DNA from: Methanosarcina sp. 2.H.T.1A.6 | Lineage (GTDB): Archaea > Halobacteriota > Methanosarcinia > Methanosarcinales > Methanosarcinaceae | NCBI RefSeq assembly: GCF_000979455.1 | Contig: NZ_JJOY01000028.1 | Span: 32,153-96,152 of the forward strand | Direction of reading: 5' to 3' | Length of the DNA: 64,000 nucleotides | In this document: piece after piece, positions 19,265 to 28,772 of the stretch | How the letters are laid out: every line of letters begins with the position of its first letter | Position numbering within the stretch: position 1 is the stretch's first letter | Translations under genes and position numbers: made by a program | The notes under the pieces: generated by a model | What the model saw: the letters and a program-made list of their open reading frames with translations, nothing else | Databases searched by the model: none | Told to the model about the DNA's origin: nothing

Positions 19265-20149
19265 GTGGAAAATATCTCAAATGTCAAAGTAATAGCCCAA
19301 AAAGAGTTTGCTGATCATCTGAAAAGTCCTGTATTCCTTTTATTTACGACCACTTTCATGCTGGTTGTCCTTGCCTGGTCGTATGTACAGGGAACAGAAG
19401 TCGAATATACTGTAAATGTTCTTGGCAGTCCTGATTTTATGAGAGGATTTGAAGGAGTCGCAGAGGTTGTCAGCCGTTTTGCTCCAGTTATGGGTATTGT
19501 ACTGGGTTTTGATGCAATTGTCAAAGAAATAAAATCAAGTTCCATGAATGTTTTATTGACACATCCTGTGTTTAGAGACAATATAATTCTTGGTAAAATC
19601 CTTGGATCAGGCTTATGTATTCTACTGGTGCTTTTCTTTTCCATAAATCTGGCAACAGGAGTTATGCTCATGGCTTCTGGTCTTCCTGTTACGATGCAGC
19701 AAATCATAAGGATTGAAATGTTTGTATTTCTGACTTTTTTCTATGCTTTAATATTCCTCGCAATATCTATTATGATCTCAACAATATCAAAAAAATCAAA
19801 TAATTCACTTATGTTCAACCTTATTTTCTGGCTTATCATAACAGTATTGCTTGCCAAGCTAATATTTACTGTAAGTTATGCCTTTTCTGAAAATCTAAAT
19901 ATAGCAAATGACCAGACTCAGGCATTAAAGAACTTCTTACCTGATTATCATTTTACTGCAACTGCCGTGGGAGTCAAGAGTACTGATACAGGAATGACTT
20001 CCGGAATCGGAGGGATATTTGACACACGCTACACACTTGGAGCCTGGGCAGGGCAGTTCTGGCCAAACTTAGCATATCTTTTTGTGCTGCCTTTCATCTT
20101 GCTTATAGGCTCCATACTTGCGTTTTTGAAAAAGGACATAACGTACTGA
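19265..20149 (+). CDS. ABC-2 (NosY-like) permease, cassette B, second permease
   Basis: A 294-residue permease. It has VIAQKEFADHLKSPVF at the start, the loop LLTHPVFRDNIILGK near 95-110, LPDYHFTATAVG in place of the SPLHHYAE segment, and GIFDTRYTLGAW before the last helix and FLKKDI. The start is GTG with a strong AAGGAGG 6 bases upstream. The first permease ends 12 bases before. The last 150 bases of the gene are about 95 percent identical to the end of the cassette C gene at 22884-23768, more than the rest of the pair, which suggests recent conversion between the copies. Confidence 0.85.
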   Translation: MENISNVKVIAQKEFADHLKSPVFLLFTTTFMLVVLAWSYVQGTEVEYTVNVLGSPDFMRGFEGVAEVVSRFAPVMGIVLGFDAIVKEIKSSSMNVLLTHPVFRDNIILGKILGSGLCILLVLFFSINLATGVMLMASGLPVTMQQIIRIEMFVFLTFFYALIFLAISIMISTISKKSNNSLMFNLIFWLIITVLLAKLIFTVSYAFSENLNIANDQTQALKNFLPDYHFTATAVGVKSTDTGMTSGIGGIFDTRYTLGAWAGQFWPNLAYLFVLPFILLIGSILAFLKKDITY

Positions 20150-20287
20150 AGAAGAAACTCTTATGAAAACAACTCTCGGTTAAGTGGCACAGCAAAAATA
20201 TCCTTTCATTCTGGTGCCAAAACCAGAAGAACTAATTTTTTTAGATTGTAATAAATCTAACTTTCAAAATTCAGGATGGGAATTCAA

Positions 20288-22009
20288 ATGTTAAAGAATA
20301 TGTTAATTCTTTTTTTGATATTATTTGCTACAAATATAACATTAGCAAACCCAGTATCAGAAGATCCAAATCTTAACGTTACATCGCTTGAAAAAATTCT
20401 TCAGTTAGAAGAAGGATTTGTAATAACTTCAACAGACTGGAGTCCTGATGGACAATATTTGCTTGTAACCTGTTCCAAGTGGGTTCCTCCTTCAAAAAAT
20501 ATTGTTAAACATTATCTGTTAGATATGAATTCTCATACTTTTGGGGAGATCAACTATGGAATTGAAGAGTCAGATACAAACGGCATATTGGAAGCAAACT
20601 GGGTCCCATCTGGAGACAAGATCTATTTTGGAGTTTCAAAGTTTGCCGGGCCGAGAGACTCAGGTAGTTGCTTTGTTATTTGTAATCCAGACGGTACAGA
20701 TTTGAGGGGTGTAGGAACTAACTTTACCGATCTTCAAAGCGTAATGAAGGATATTGGAAATATTGGTCGTCAAAGAAATCTTAACTGGAATTCCGATTCC
20801 AGTAAAATTACATTTGAATGGCAAAAACCCGGAAACGCTTCTACTGGAGTATACATCGCAAATAGAGATGGAACAAACGCCCATGAACTCTCTTCGGCTA
20901 CGTACCCACAGCCGGTCTGGTATGACTCTGAAAAAATCTTTATTGTTATGGATGACGGAAATGTGGAGCTAATTAATGAGAATGGTGTTTTAATTCAAAC
21001 TTTCCAGCCTAAAAACAATAATGAAAAATATTGGGAATTTTCACTCAGTCCTGACAGAAAAAAAATACTCTTAATTTCAGGGTTACCAGGTAGTTTCGAT
21101 TTACAGACTTATATCTCTAATACAGATGGTTCGAATTTAAAAGGAAATATTTCTTCTTACGATGGAAAAGACACAGAGATCTTGACAAAAGAATTCTGGC
21201 AACCAAACGGTTCTCTTTTGCTGGTAAATAATGATGGAAATCTGTATATTGTAGAGGGAGACGAAAATAATAAGCGTCTTTTGTATAAAGGCAATGCTAG
21301 CAAACCCCAGTGGTTCTCAGATGGAAAGAAAATACTATTCGTTGAAAATAAAAATAAACTATATTCAATTGACATTGATGAGACCAACCTAACCTTTATC
21401 ACTAATTTCGGACTTACATCTTCTTATTTCTGGGATTTATTCTGGAGCCCTCTATATAAGGCTAAACAATTTTCGATAAGTCCATCTGGAAATATCATAG
21501 TCTTCACATCTGCCCTTTATCCTGATAGCGGAAAGCTCATTGAAAATGAGCCCGGCCCTTCAAAACTTCAAAGTATTGCTGCTCCATTATTCCTTGTTAA
21601 CTCTAATGGATCTAATCTCACTCGGGTAACGCCTATAATAAAAGGTAGACACGACATGTTTAGAGAGTGGAACCCTGATGGAGAACAGCTCACAATTGGA
21701 TCTATAGTGTTTACTTCAGATAGCGATTGGAATTATGGAGAGAATTCTCTGGTCGAATTGAACTCCGAAAATTCTTATCCCATCTGGAAAAATATGCCTG
21801 TAAAGGAAATTCTCGGGAGCAAAGAGCCCAGTACCATTGATGAAACTAAAACTGATGAATCCAACTCTACAAACGCCCCACAGTTTTCAAATTCATCACA
21901 GGTTACGGAGCCTGAAAACACAAACAAACAATCTCCTTCTTTTATATTCTTACACCTTTTTGTCTGTATATTAGGAGTCTGGCTAATACATAAAAACTGG
22001 AAGTTGTGA
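20288..22009 (+). CDS. Secreted TolB-like beta-propeller, cassette C
   Basis: A 573-residue paralogue of the cassette B propeller, of the same length and blade order (DWSPDGQYLL, WVPSGDKIYF, LNWNSDSSKITF, LSPDRKKILL, WQPNGSLLL, WFSDGKKILF, WNPDGEQL). It has a signal peptide (residues 4-21 ending ATNITLA) and a C-terminal SPSF, hydrophobic helix and HKNWK. The start at 20288 is chosen over an ATG at 20276 because it aligns with the cassette B start and because GGATGGG then takes the place of GGACGGG as ribosome binding site. The upstream gap to cassette B is only 138 bases, so B and C may form one transcript. Confidence 0.8.
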   Translation: MLKNMLILFLILFATNITLANPVSEDPNLNVTSLEKILQLEEGFVITSTDWSPDGQYLLVTCSKWVPPSKNIVKHYLLDMNSHTFGEINYGIEESDTNGILEANWVPSGDKIYFGVSKFAGPRDSGSCFVICNPDGTDLRGVGTNFTDLQSVMKDIGNIGRQRNLNWNSDSSKITFEWQKPGNASTGVYIANRDGTNAHELSSATYPQPVWYDSEKIFIVMDDGNVELINENGVLIQTFQPKNNNEKYWEFSLSPDRKKILLISGLPGSFDLQTYISNTDGSNLKGNISSYDGKDTEILTKEFWQPNGSLLLVNNDGNLYIVEGDENNKRLLYKGNASKPQWFSDGKKILFVENKNKLYSIDIDETNLTFITNFGLTSSYFWDLFWSPLYKAKQFSISPSGNIIVFTSALYPDSGKLIENEPGPSKLQSIAAPLFLVNSNGSNLTRVTPIIKGRHDMFREWNPDGEQLTIGSIVFTSDSDWNYGENSLVELNSENSYPIWKNMPVKEILGSKEPSTIDETKTDESNSTNAPQFSNSSQVTEPENTNKQSPSFIFLHLFVCILGVWLIHKNWKL

Positions 22010-22013
22010 TACA

Positions 22014-22871
22014 ATGAACAAAAACTGTGTTTTAACACTGGCACAAAAAGAATTCTCGGACAAACTGTATGAACCTAGTTTTTTTATACTGATTACCATT
22101 TTCATGTGCACAGTTTTTATATATATGCGAAGTAATGAAAGTGGTGAGAATTTTGTGCAAGTTGTCCAAGCAATCGGGGTATTTTTCCCGTTAATAGGCA
22201 TAGCTCTTGGGTATGATGGAATTATTAAAGAAAAAAATAGTAAAAGTCTCAATGTTTTATTGACACATCCGGTTTTCAGGGATAATATTATTACAGGCAA
22301 ATTTCTCGGAATTTCAATGACTCTTGCTCTTGTGGTATTTTTGTCCTTAATATTAGTTGCAGCTTCAGATTTTATTATTTCAGGAAAAATTGCTGCATTT
22401 GATTCCCTTTTGCGCCTGCTAATCTTCGGGATATTTACTTTTCTTTATCTTTTAGTTTTTACAGCGTTTGGACTTTTCACTTCAGTCTGGTGTAAAACAG
22501 AAATAGAATCCCTCACCTTTGGAGTCCTTGTCTGGATCAACATGTGTGTCGCCTTAGGACCTACAATCATGACACTTGCGTCTCTCGTGTCAGGTCAATC
22601 GCTGTTTGATATGACAAAAGAATATGTTTCGACTACAGCTGCAATTTACAATATTTCACCTTTACATCATTTTGCTGAAGTGACTGTTGGAAAACTGGAT
22701 TTGAGTTTATTCGGGTTTCATGTTATGGCAGATATAAATGGGTTTCTTGATACTCGATATTCTATGTCCTATCTAACTGGATATTACTGGCAAAATGCGA
22801 TAATTTTGTTAATTCTCCCTTTTCTATTTCTGGCAGCTGCATATATTTCATTTTTAAGAGATGATATTTAA
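22014..22871 (+). CDS. ABC-2 (NosY-like) permease, cassette C, first permease
   Basis: A 285-residue permease closely matching 18392-19252: TLAQKEFSDKLYEPSF start, LLTHPVFRDNIITGK loop, ISPLHHFAEVTVG segment, GFLDTRYSM and a final LRDDI. About six membrane segments. ATG 4 bases after the propeller stop. The differences from the cassette B copy are spread over the first extracellular stretch (residues 40-60) and after residue 225, which may be where partner or cargo contacts differ; that is inference. Confidence 0.85.
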   Translation: MNKNCVLTLAQKEFSDKLYEPSFFILITIFMCTVFIYMRSNESGENFVQVVQAIGVFFPLIGIALGYDGIIKEKNSKSLNVLLTHPVFRDNIITGKFLGISMTLALVVFLSLILVAASDFIISGKIAAFDSLLRLLIFGIFTFLYLLVFTAFGLFTSVWCKTEIESLTFGVLVWINMCVALGPTIMTLASLVSGQSLFDMTKEYVSTTAAIYNISPLHHFAEVTVGKLDLSLFGFHVMADINGFLDTRYSMSYLTGYYWQNAIILLILPFLFLAAAYISFLRDDI

Positions 22872-22883
22872 AGAGGGAACAGT

Positions 22884-23768
22884 ATGGAAAATTTCTCCAA
22901 CGTCAAAGTCATAGCACAAAAAGAGTTTGCTGACCATTTGAAAAGTCCTGTATTCCTTTCTTTTACGGCAACTTTTACGCTGGTCATCCTTGCTTATTCG
23001 TGTTTACAAGGCATGGAAGTCGAATATACTTTGAATGTTCTTGGCAATCCTGATTTGATGAGAGGGTTTGAAGGAATTGTACAGGTTGTAGGTCGTTTTG
23101 CACCTATTATAGGAATAGTATTGGGTTTTGATGCAATTGTCAAAGAAATAAAATCAAGTTCTATGAATGTTTTATTGACACATCCCGTATTCAGGGATAA
23201 TATAATTTTTGGCAAAATCCTTGGATCTGGCTTATGTATTCTACTGGTGCTTTTCTTTTCCATCAATCTGGCAACCGGAATCATGCTAATAATTTCAGGA
23301 GTTCCGGTTACGATGCAGCAAATCACAAGAATTGAGATATTCGTACTTCTGACTTTCTTTTATGCCTTATTCTTCCTTGCAATTTCCATAATGATCTCGA
23401 CAATATCAAAAAAATCAAATAATTCTCTTCTGTTCAACATCATTTTCTGGCTTGTAATAACAATATTAATTACCGATCTGCTCTTTACTGTAAGTCTTAT
23501 TTTATCTGGAGATAGTCATTCAGCGCAGGCTCAGACTCAGATTTTCAAGAATTTCCTTCCTGATTATCAGTATACTACGACTGCTATAGGAATCAAGGAT
23601 GCTGACACAGGACATACTTCAGGAATAGGAGGGATATTTGACACACGCTACACACTTGGAGCCTGGGCAGGGCAATTCTGGCCCAACCTGGCGTATCTTT
23701 TTGTGCTGCCATTCATCTTGCTTATAGGCTCCATACTTGCGTTTTTGAAAAAGGACATAACGTACTGA
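22884..23768 (+). CDS. ABC-2 (NosY-like) permease, cassette C, second permease
   Basis: A 294-residue permease, paralogue of 19265-20149. The start is VIAQKEFADHLKSPVF, the loop is LLTHPVFRDNIIFGK, then LPDYQYTTTAIG and GIFDTRYTLGAW. It starts with ATG 12 bases after the first permease, with GAGGGAAC upstream. Its 3' end is almost the same as that of the cassette B gene through the stop and the next few bases. A 269-base convergent gap follows before cassette D, which runs the other way. Confidence 0.85.
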   Translation: MENFSNVKVIAQKEFADHLKSPVFLSFTATFTLVILAYSCLQGMEVEYTLNVLGNPDLMRGFEGIVQVVGRFAPIIGIVLGFDAIVKEIKSSSMNVLLTHPVFRDNIIFGKILGSGLCILLVLFFSINLATGIMLIISGVPVTMQQITRIEIFVLLTFFYALFFLAISIMISTISKKSNNSLLFNIIFWLVITILITDLLFTVSLILSGDSHSAQAQTQIFKNFLPDYQYTTTAIGIKDADTGHTSGIGGIFDTRYTLGAWAGQFWPNLAYLFVLPFILLIGSILAFLKKDITY

Positions 23769-24037
23769 AGGAGAAAATTCAGAGCATGAAATACTAACCG
23801 ATAAAGAGATAAAATCTATGGTTTCAAACACAAACAAATATTTTTTTAGGTTCTTTGCCGTTTACAGCAGATTACGTAGCTTAATTTAAGGACGAACCTG
23901 TGTTGTAAGAGTTCCACACAAAAAAACGCACATGAAATTTTTCCAAATAGCAGGCACAAAAAATGAAAGTACTTGAAAGCACTTTCATTCCAAGACAAAG
24001 AACTCAGTTAAAAGACAAAAAACTCATTTCCCTCACA

Positions 24038-24946
24038 TCAAGCACTTATATCCTCCCTCAAGAATTTCAGATATGCAACTATCAGAAGGATTAGAGGAGC
24101 TATGGACAGGACTACAAGATTTGTCCAGAATTCTTTTAACCACTGAGCCAGAGTAAAACGAATATCCAGAATCCCACTTATATTTTCCCTTTCTCCTCCT
24201 GCCCCCCAGCCAAGGTTTGCCCTTCCAGTGCTTAGTTCTGCATAGTGGTGCATTGGGGACAAAGCAGAAAGACTGCTGGTTATATCAAACCCAGCACTTA
24301 CTATAGGTTCAAGAGAATAACGGATAAAAGTGAGTATCCAGGTAAACATAATACAAAGAGTTAACCAGATAACAATATTATAGACAACTGAGTCCGTTGC
24401 TTCTCGAATAAAGATAGAACAAACAAGCCCTATACCAAGAAACGCCAGAGCATAAAGGAAAGTAAGAATGAACCAGACCGCAATTCGGCTTAATTCCATT
24501 ACGCTTACTTTTGTTCCCAGAAGGAGAATAATTGTTCCTAAGGAAATTCCGCTTGAGACCAGCATAACCACCAGAAGAAGAAGTACAGATCCAAGCATTT
24601 TCCCAAGAATTATCGTGTCCCTGAATACGGGATGTGTTAACAAAACGTTCAAAGATGCCGACTTTCTTTCCTTTATCACACTATCAAAACTTAAAGCGAT
24701 ACCTACAAGTGGGCTGAACCAGGTCATCATCAATGAGGTATTATAAAACCCTTCCAGAACTGCTGATAGAGGTGCAGGTATCTCTCCTAACTGGCTATAG
24801 AATTCTGTCTGAAGGATTTCTCTATAGGTGACTGCAAATATTGCCAGTATTAAAGTTCCGAGTAAAGACACAAAAATAGGGCTCCAGAGCCTGTCTGCAA
24901 ACTCTTTTTTGGCAATAATCAGAGCTTTTTCGAAATCACAATTCAT
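24038..24946 (-). CDS. ABC-2 (NosY-like) permease, cassette D, second permease
   Basis: A 302-residue permease with IIAKKEFADRLWSPIF at the start, the loop LLTHPVFRDTIILGK, LSPMHHYAELSTG near residue 230, GILDIRFTL and a final FLREDI. About six membrane segments. The ATG overlaps the stop of the preceding permease gene by 4 bases, so translation is coupled. It is the last gene of the minus-strand cassette D and faces cassette C. No ATPase gene is near. Confidence 0.85.
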   Translation of the reverse strand: MNCDFEKALIIAKKEFADRLWSPIFVSLLGTLILAIFAVTYREILQTEFYSQLGEIPAPLSAVLEGFYNTSLMMTWFSPLVGIALSFDSVIKERKSASLNVLLTHPVFRDTIILGKMLGSVLLLLVVMLVSSGISLGTIILLLGTKVSVMELSRIAVWFILTFLYALAFLGIGLVCSIFIREATDSVVYNIVIWLTLCIMFTWILTFIRYSLEPIVSAGFDITSSLSALSPMHHYAELSTGRANLGWGAGGERENISGILDIRFTLAQWLKEFWTNLVVLSIAPLILLIVAYLKFLREDISA

Positions 24947-25848
24947 CCCTTCTCCCCTCCTATATCCCTTCTGAGAAATACCATATACGAAAGTATAAAA
25001 ATCAGTACAGGTATGGCTGTCAGTACAACCAGATTTGTCCAGTAATCCGCAAGCCAGGTTCCAATTCCGAATCTGGTATCAAAAATTCCATTAGTATCTT
25101 TACCTGAAGAAATTCCAAAGCTTCCATAACTTACACGGACTCCGGTTACAGCTTCAGCATAATAACTTGCAGGAGAAAGTTTTTGTAAGTCTTCGCTCAT
25201 GCTCATAGCCTCTTCATTGTGTCCAAGATCGACTATCAATTCCCCGGTAATGATGGATGAGGCAGCAGTAACTATAGCCCCGAAGATCAAAACCAGATTT
25301 ATCCAAACTATAAGCCCGGAAATAAAAGAGCTTTCTGAACTCTTCGAAATAATTGACATTAACAGGCTGAAGGCAAAAAAACCTGAAAGGTACAAAAAAG
25401 TGAGCAGTGAAAAGATGAGTATCCGGTTCAGTTCAGAAAAGCCAACATCTATCCCCGTTAATATCAGAAGTATACCTATTGAAGCGATGACCGAAATAAA
25501 AACTACAAAAATAAGAGCTCCAAGACCTCCTATGATTTTACCACTTATGATATTGTCCCGAAAAACAGGATGTGTCAGTAATGTATTCAACGATTTCGAA
25601 TTTTTTTCCCTAACAACCGAGTCAAAGCCAAGCGCAAGGCCGAGAATGGGGATAAAAAGTGTTATTACCTGAGCAATATCAAGAAAGCCAAATTCAAAGA
25701 TGTTATATCCGTTTATTCCATATTCAATACTCATTGAAAGAAGAATCAATGTGAAAATCCCAAGAAGCATCTTGAAACTAGGGCTGTACAGGCGGTCTGC
25801 AAATTCTTTCTGAGCAATGACTTCAATATTTTTCACGTCTGCCTTCAC
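24943..25848 (-). CDS. ABC-2 (NosY-like) permease, cassette D, first permease
   Basis: A 301-residue permease with VIAQKEFADRLYSPSF near the start, the loop LLTHPVFRDNIISGK, LSPASYYAEAVTG near 230, GIFDTRFGIGTW and a final FLRRDI. About six membrane segments. It overlaps the propeller gene upstream by 4 bases and the next permease gene by 4 bases. The tight coupling of all three genes supports a physical complex of one propeller and two permeases. Confidence 0.85.
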   Translation of the reverse strand: MKADVKNIEVIAQKEFADRLYSPSFKMLLGIFTLILLSMSIEYGINGYNIFEFGFLDIAQVITLFIPILGLALGFDSVVREKNSKSLNTLLTHPVFRDNIISGKIIGGLGALIFVVFISVIASIGILLILTGIDVGFSELNRILIFSLLTFLYLSGFFAFSLLMSIISKSSESSFISGLIVWINLVLIFGAIVTAASSIITGELIVDLGHNEEAMSMSEDLQKLSPASYYAEAVTGVRVSYGSFGISSGKDTNGIFDTRFGIGTWLADYWTNLVVLTAIPVLIFILSYMVFLRRDIGGEKG

Positions 25849-27662
25849 AGAGAATTCCTCCTTCGGATGAATAAAAGAAGGAGCAAGATTAAAGTAGTTC
25901 CTCTGAATCCCGGAAGCTTGTATTCAGATTTTGAATTGTCCTCATTTCCAGCATCAGAGGATAACTCCAAATCTGCAGATGTTACCTGAGATGCGGAGGA
26001 GGATTCTTCCACGACAAGAACTTTACTTGCTGGACTGTATCCTGTTTTACTGGCATTTATCACAGATCTGCCTGCATCAGGACAACTGTAGTTCAGGAAA
26101 CCTGAACTATTGGTAAAACCTATTTCTTTTTCATTAAGGGTCAGCAAGGCATCTGCAATAGGTTCCGACATGCAGCGAACTCTTAGTTCGCAGTTTTCTC
26201 CTTCTGCAGGCGTCAGGAGATCAATTGAGAGAGGGTCTTCATATCCTTCGAGTTTTATTATGGATAAATCTGTGAACTCGTTTCGAACGAGCAGTCTGCT
26301 TCCATCAGGACTCCAGCCCCTCAGATACCTATCTTCCAGAAACCTATAATTATTACCATTTTCAGTAAGCTGTATTTTTGTTGATCCGTCCGGGCTGGCA
26401 ACAAAAACAGAATCTGATGAAATAAAACTGATAAAATCTCCTGAAGGATGCCATTCATAGTCGGTTATTGCGGATGCGATAAGGCTTTTTTCGCTTCCAT
26501 CAGGGTTAATCGTATAAAGGTTATCTTCCTGTGCATAAGCTATTTTATCTCCTTTCGGGCTCCATCTGGGCTTGAAAACAATATATCCTGTAAACTCTTC
26601 AAGCACTTTTGCATTTTTTCCTATCGAGTCTGTCTGAAATATAGTGACTCTGTCATCGTTTACGGTACTGAAAATAAGACTTTTTCCATCCGGGCTGAAA
26701 CTAAAAACATCTTCATTTCTCACAAAACTTGTTGAAAGCTGAACTTCATCGGTTCCATCAATTTTAATTGAATAGAGACCAAAATTTTCATCAACATAGA
26801 ATATTCTGCTGTCATCAGGGCTCCAGGCAATCAGTATTCCTTTATCAACAAGTCTATTATTCTCTGTCCCATTTTCATTTATTATCCAGAGGCCTGTTTC
26901 CTCGTCTTCAGTCCTGCCAGTAACACTATATGCTATTTTTTTGCCATCATTGCTCCACAGCGCAGTCTCTACACGATTGGATGTATCTGTAAGCTGCTGG
27001 AGCACATAGCCATCCGGGTCAAGTAAATATAATTGATAATTTAGAGGGTTCTGATCCATTATTATAAGGGCCTTTGTGCCTTCTGGATTCCACATAAAAT
27101 TAGTTTGCCATTCAATGTCCAGAATATTTTCCATTAATTCGTCAACTGTTGTATAATTACATTCACCTGCAGTTTTGATTAGTGTTTTATCCGGATCGGC
27201 AGTTACATAAAAGTCCCTTACCGTATTAATATTTGCAAAAATTCCGATACGATTTCCATCCGGACTCCAGGTTGTTTCCTGTGTATTGGGGTTTTCCAGG
27301 ATGTGCAAGCTCAGGGATTTCTCTTTCGTGTTACCTGGAGTTGATACAAGTTCCCGAATTCCACTTCCGTCTGCGTTCATGATATAAATTGAATGAAGAG
27401 TAGCTCCATACTGAGAGTTTATAGATGCTTCTACCACCAATCGGCTGCTATCCGGACTCCATGAACCGCTAATTATAGGTTGCTCTTTGAGATTGGTTCC
27501 AGAAGATTCTACAAGGCCGTCAAAATAAGGGTTCACTATTTGTGATATATATGTGGTCTCTTCAATGCTCATGCTGAGGTTTTCGGATGAAGCTGCAAAA
27601 CCCGTGGATATACTTGAGATTAGCAAGATTAAAAACAAGCTTATTTTCAGTAGTCTTAGCAT
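25845..27662 (-). CDS. Secreted TolB-like beta-propeller with PGF-CTERM-like anchor, cassette D
   Basis: A 605-residue protein with a signal peptide (residues 5-23, ending TGFAAS), then at least seven WSPD-type blades (SWSPDSSRLV, TWSPDGNRIGI, MWNPEGTKAL, LWSNDGKKIAY, AWSPDDSRIFY, FSPDGKSLIF, RWSPKGDKIAY, WHPSGDFISF, WSPDGSRLLV). A small domain near residues 480-555 has LTPAEGENCELRV and ALLTLNEKEIGFTNSSGFLNYS, a PEGA- or carboxypeptidase-regulatory-like fold. The C-terminus has KLPGF, a hydrophobic helix and IRRRNSL, a PGF-CTERM-like signal. It is more distant from the other three propellers and is the only one with the extra domain. It heads cassette D. Confidence 0.8.
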   Translation of the reverse strand: MLRLLKISLFLILLISSISTGFAASSENLSMSIEETTYISQIVNPYFDGLVESSGTNLKEQPIISGSWSPDSSRLVVEASINSQYGATLHSIYIMNADGSGIRELVSTPGNTKEKSLSLHILENPNTQETTWSPDGNRIGIFANINTVRDFYVTADPDKTLIKTAGECNYTTVDELMENILDIEWQTNFMWNPEGTKALIIMDQNPLNYQLYLLDPDGYVLQQLTDTSNRVETALWSNDGKKIAYSVTGRTEDEETGLWIINENGTENNRLVDKGILIAWSPDDSRIFYVDENFGLYSIKIDGTDEVQLSTSFVRNEDVFSFSPDGKSLIFSTVNDDRVTIFQTDSIGKNAKVLEEFTGYIVFKPRWSPKGDKIAYAQEDNLYTINPDGSEKSLIASAITDYEWHPSGDFISFISSDSVFVASPDGSTKIQLTENGNNYRFLEDRYLRGWSPDGSRLLVRNEFTDLSIIKLEGYEDPLSIDLLTPAEGENCELRVRCMSEPIADALLTLNEKEIGFTNSSGFLNYSCPDAGRSVINASKTGYSPASKVLVVEESSSASQVTSADLELSSDAGNEDNSKSEYKLPGFRGTTLILLLLLFIRRRNSL

Positions 27663-27946
27663 ACAATCCCTTGCAAATGTAGATTTTTTTATTTATCAAC
27701 ACTTCACATCTATTTTAAAAAAATAGAACAGAGGGGGAAGTTTAAGATCTCTGTACGAAAAATTGGTAATCTGAGTGCACCCGTGAATAATCATTCTTAA
27801 GTTTAAAATAGACGGGAGAATATGTAACAAAACCTGTTCCAGCTGAACCATATCTTAGACTAGTGTCTAGAAAATTTAGTTTTGTGTCCTCGGAATTAAT
27901 AAAGGGACTACGGATGATGTATTGTCTAAGCATTAAAGCCTAGTAA

Positions 27947-28292
27947 TTAAATTGCCATGGCACTAGTTCTTGTTATCAGGGATCCGTCTGAGTTTTCCGC
28001 CTGTCCGGATACATAATCAAGATATACAGTGCCATTTATCAGCATGTCTATACTGTTACTATAAGCTATATTGGATTTGTACCAATCTACATCGCTTCCA
28101 GGATTGATGTTTGCATGGTATACGTCAGAGGTTCCAGAAGGACAATTTATCCAAACAGCGCTGCTCCTAGTGCCAGTTACATCCCTGATTCTTCCATATA
28201 TCTGTCAGTTATTGCTGCAGCCAGACCTGTGAAGGTTCCCAGTACCAACAGCACAACAATTGTTGATTTTATGCTTTTCTTTATCCCTTCAT
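27947..28292 (-). pseudogene. Frameshifted small secreted protein gene
   Basis: On the minus strand an ATG at 28292 is followed after three codons by a stop in its own frame, but a shifted frame gives KKSIKSTIVVLLVLG then TFTGLAAA, a clear signal peptide. Near ITDRYMEESG a second shift leads into a frame giving VTGTRSSAVWIN, SDVYHANINPGSDVDWY and SSIDMLINGTVYLDYVSG-like sequence up to a stop at 27947-27949. The two shifts leave no continuous product. The parent would have been a secreted protein of about 115 residues. I do not recognise the family. Confidence 0.5.
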
Positions 28293-28311
28293 TTTACCTC
28301 GCGATTTTGCT

Positions 28312-28370
28312 CCCGAGGCAAGATTAACAAGCCTTAAGTATTTGTGAGGCTAGAATAACCTGCCTCCGGG
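28312..28370. repeat. Two-tier inverted repeat
   Basis: CCCGAGGCA (28312-28320) pairs with TGCCTCCGGG (28361-28370) with one bulged base, and inside it AGCCT (28330-28334) pairs with AGGCT (28347-28351). It could fold as a cruciform or RNA hairpin, or be a small mobile-element relic. It lies just upstream of the decayed secreted-protein gene. Confidence 0.35.
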
Positions 28371-28531
28371 CATATGGAGTTCAAATGGATCCTTCCGAGA
28401 AATCTTGAACTCCATAAATTACTACAATCTCTCATTATATAAACCACAAAGGTTTTAGCCCGATTATTGAACTATCAAGGTGATGCTTAATTTATGATTT
28501 CATTTTTCTGCAATGTTACTTAATATAACGA

Positions 28532-28567
28532 GTTGCTTGACGCCCTGGATATAAGTCATATACGAAT
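28532..28567 (+). promoter_or_regulatory. Recurrent promoter-like block (copy P3)
   Basis: GTTGCTTGACGCCCTGGAT is followed by ATAAGTCATATACG. It matches 4801-4840 and also keeps GTGCTATATGAAG about 15 bases further, as that copy does. No plus-strand gene follows within 2 kb, so this copy may be an orphan left after rearrangement. Confidence 0.3.
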
Positions 28568-28772
28568 GTGAAAAACCGTGCTATATGAAGGTATTTTGAT
28601 CTTTTTATGTCTGAGATATAATTCTTTAGAAAATGAGGCAAAAGGACACTAAATTGTAGGAATAAAAATTAGGTCCCATTTTGTGGGAAAGCTCATAATA
28701 TAATTTCAGGAGAATAATGGGGTTTAAGCAAAAAAAGATAGAATTCAAAGTACTTTCATTTATTTGAGCCCG

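Larger units (their letters stand above)
27663..28772. other. Intergenic region with a decayed gene and repeat blocks
   Basis: About 1.1 kb without an intact gene. It holds a frameshifted secreted-protein gene (27947-28292), a two-tier hairpin (28312-28370), and a stretch (28440-28610) alignable with the region before cassette B and partly with 4801-4870. A 63-codon minus-strand frame at 27742-27933 (SLRYGSAGTGFVTYSPVYF) could be a further relic but cannot be assigned. Confidence 0.5.
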
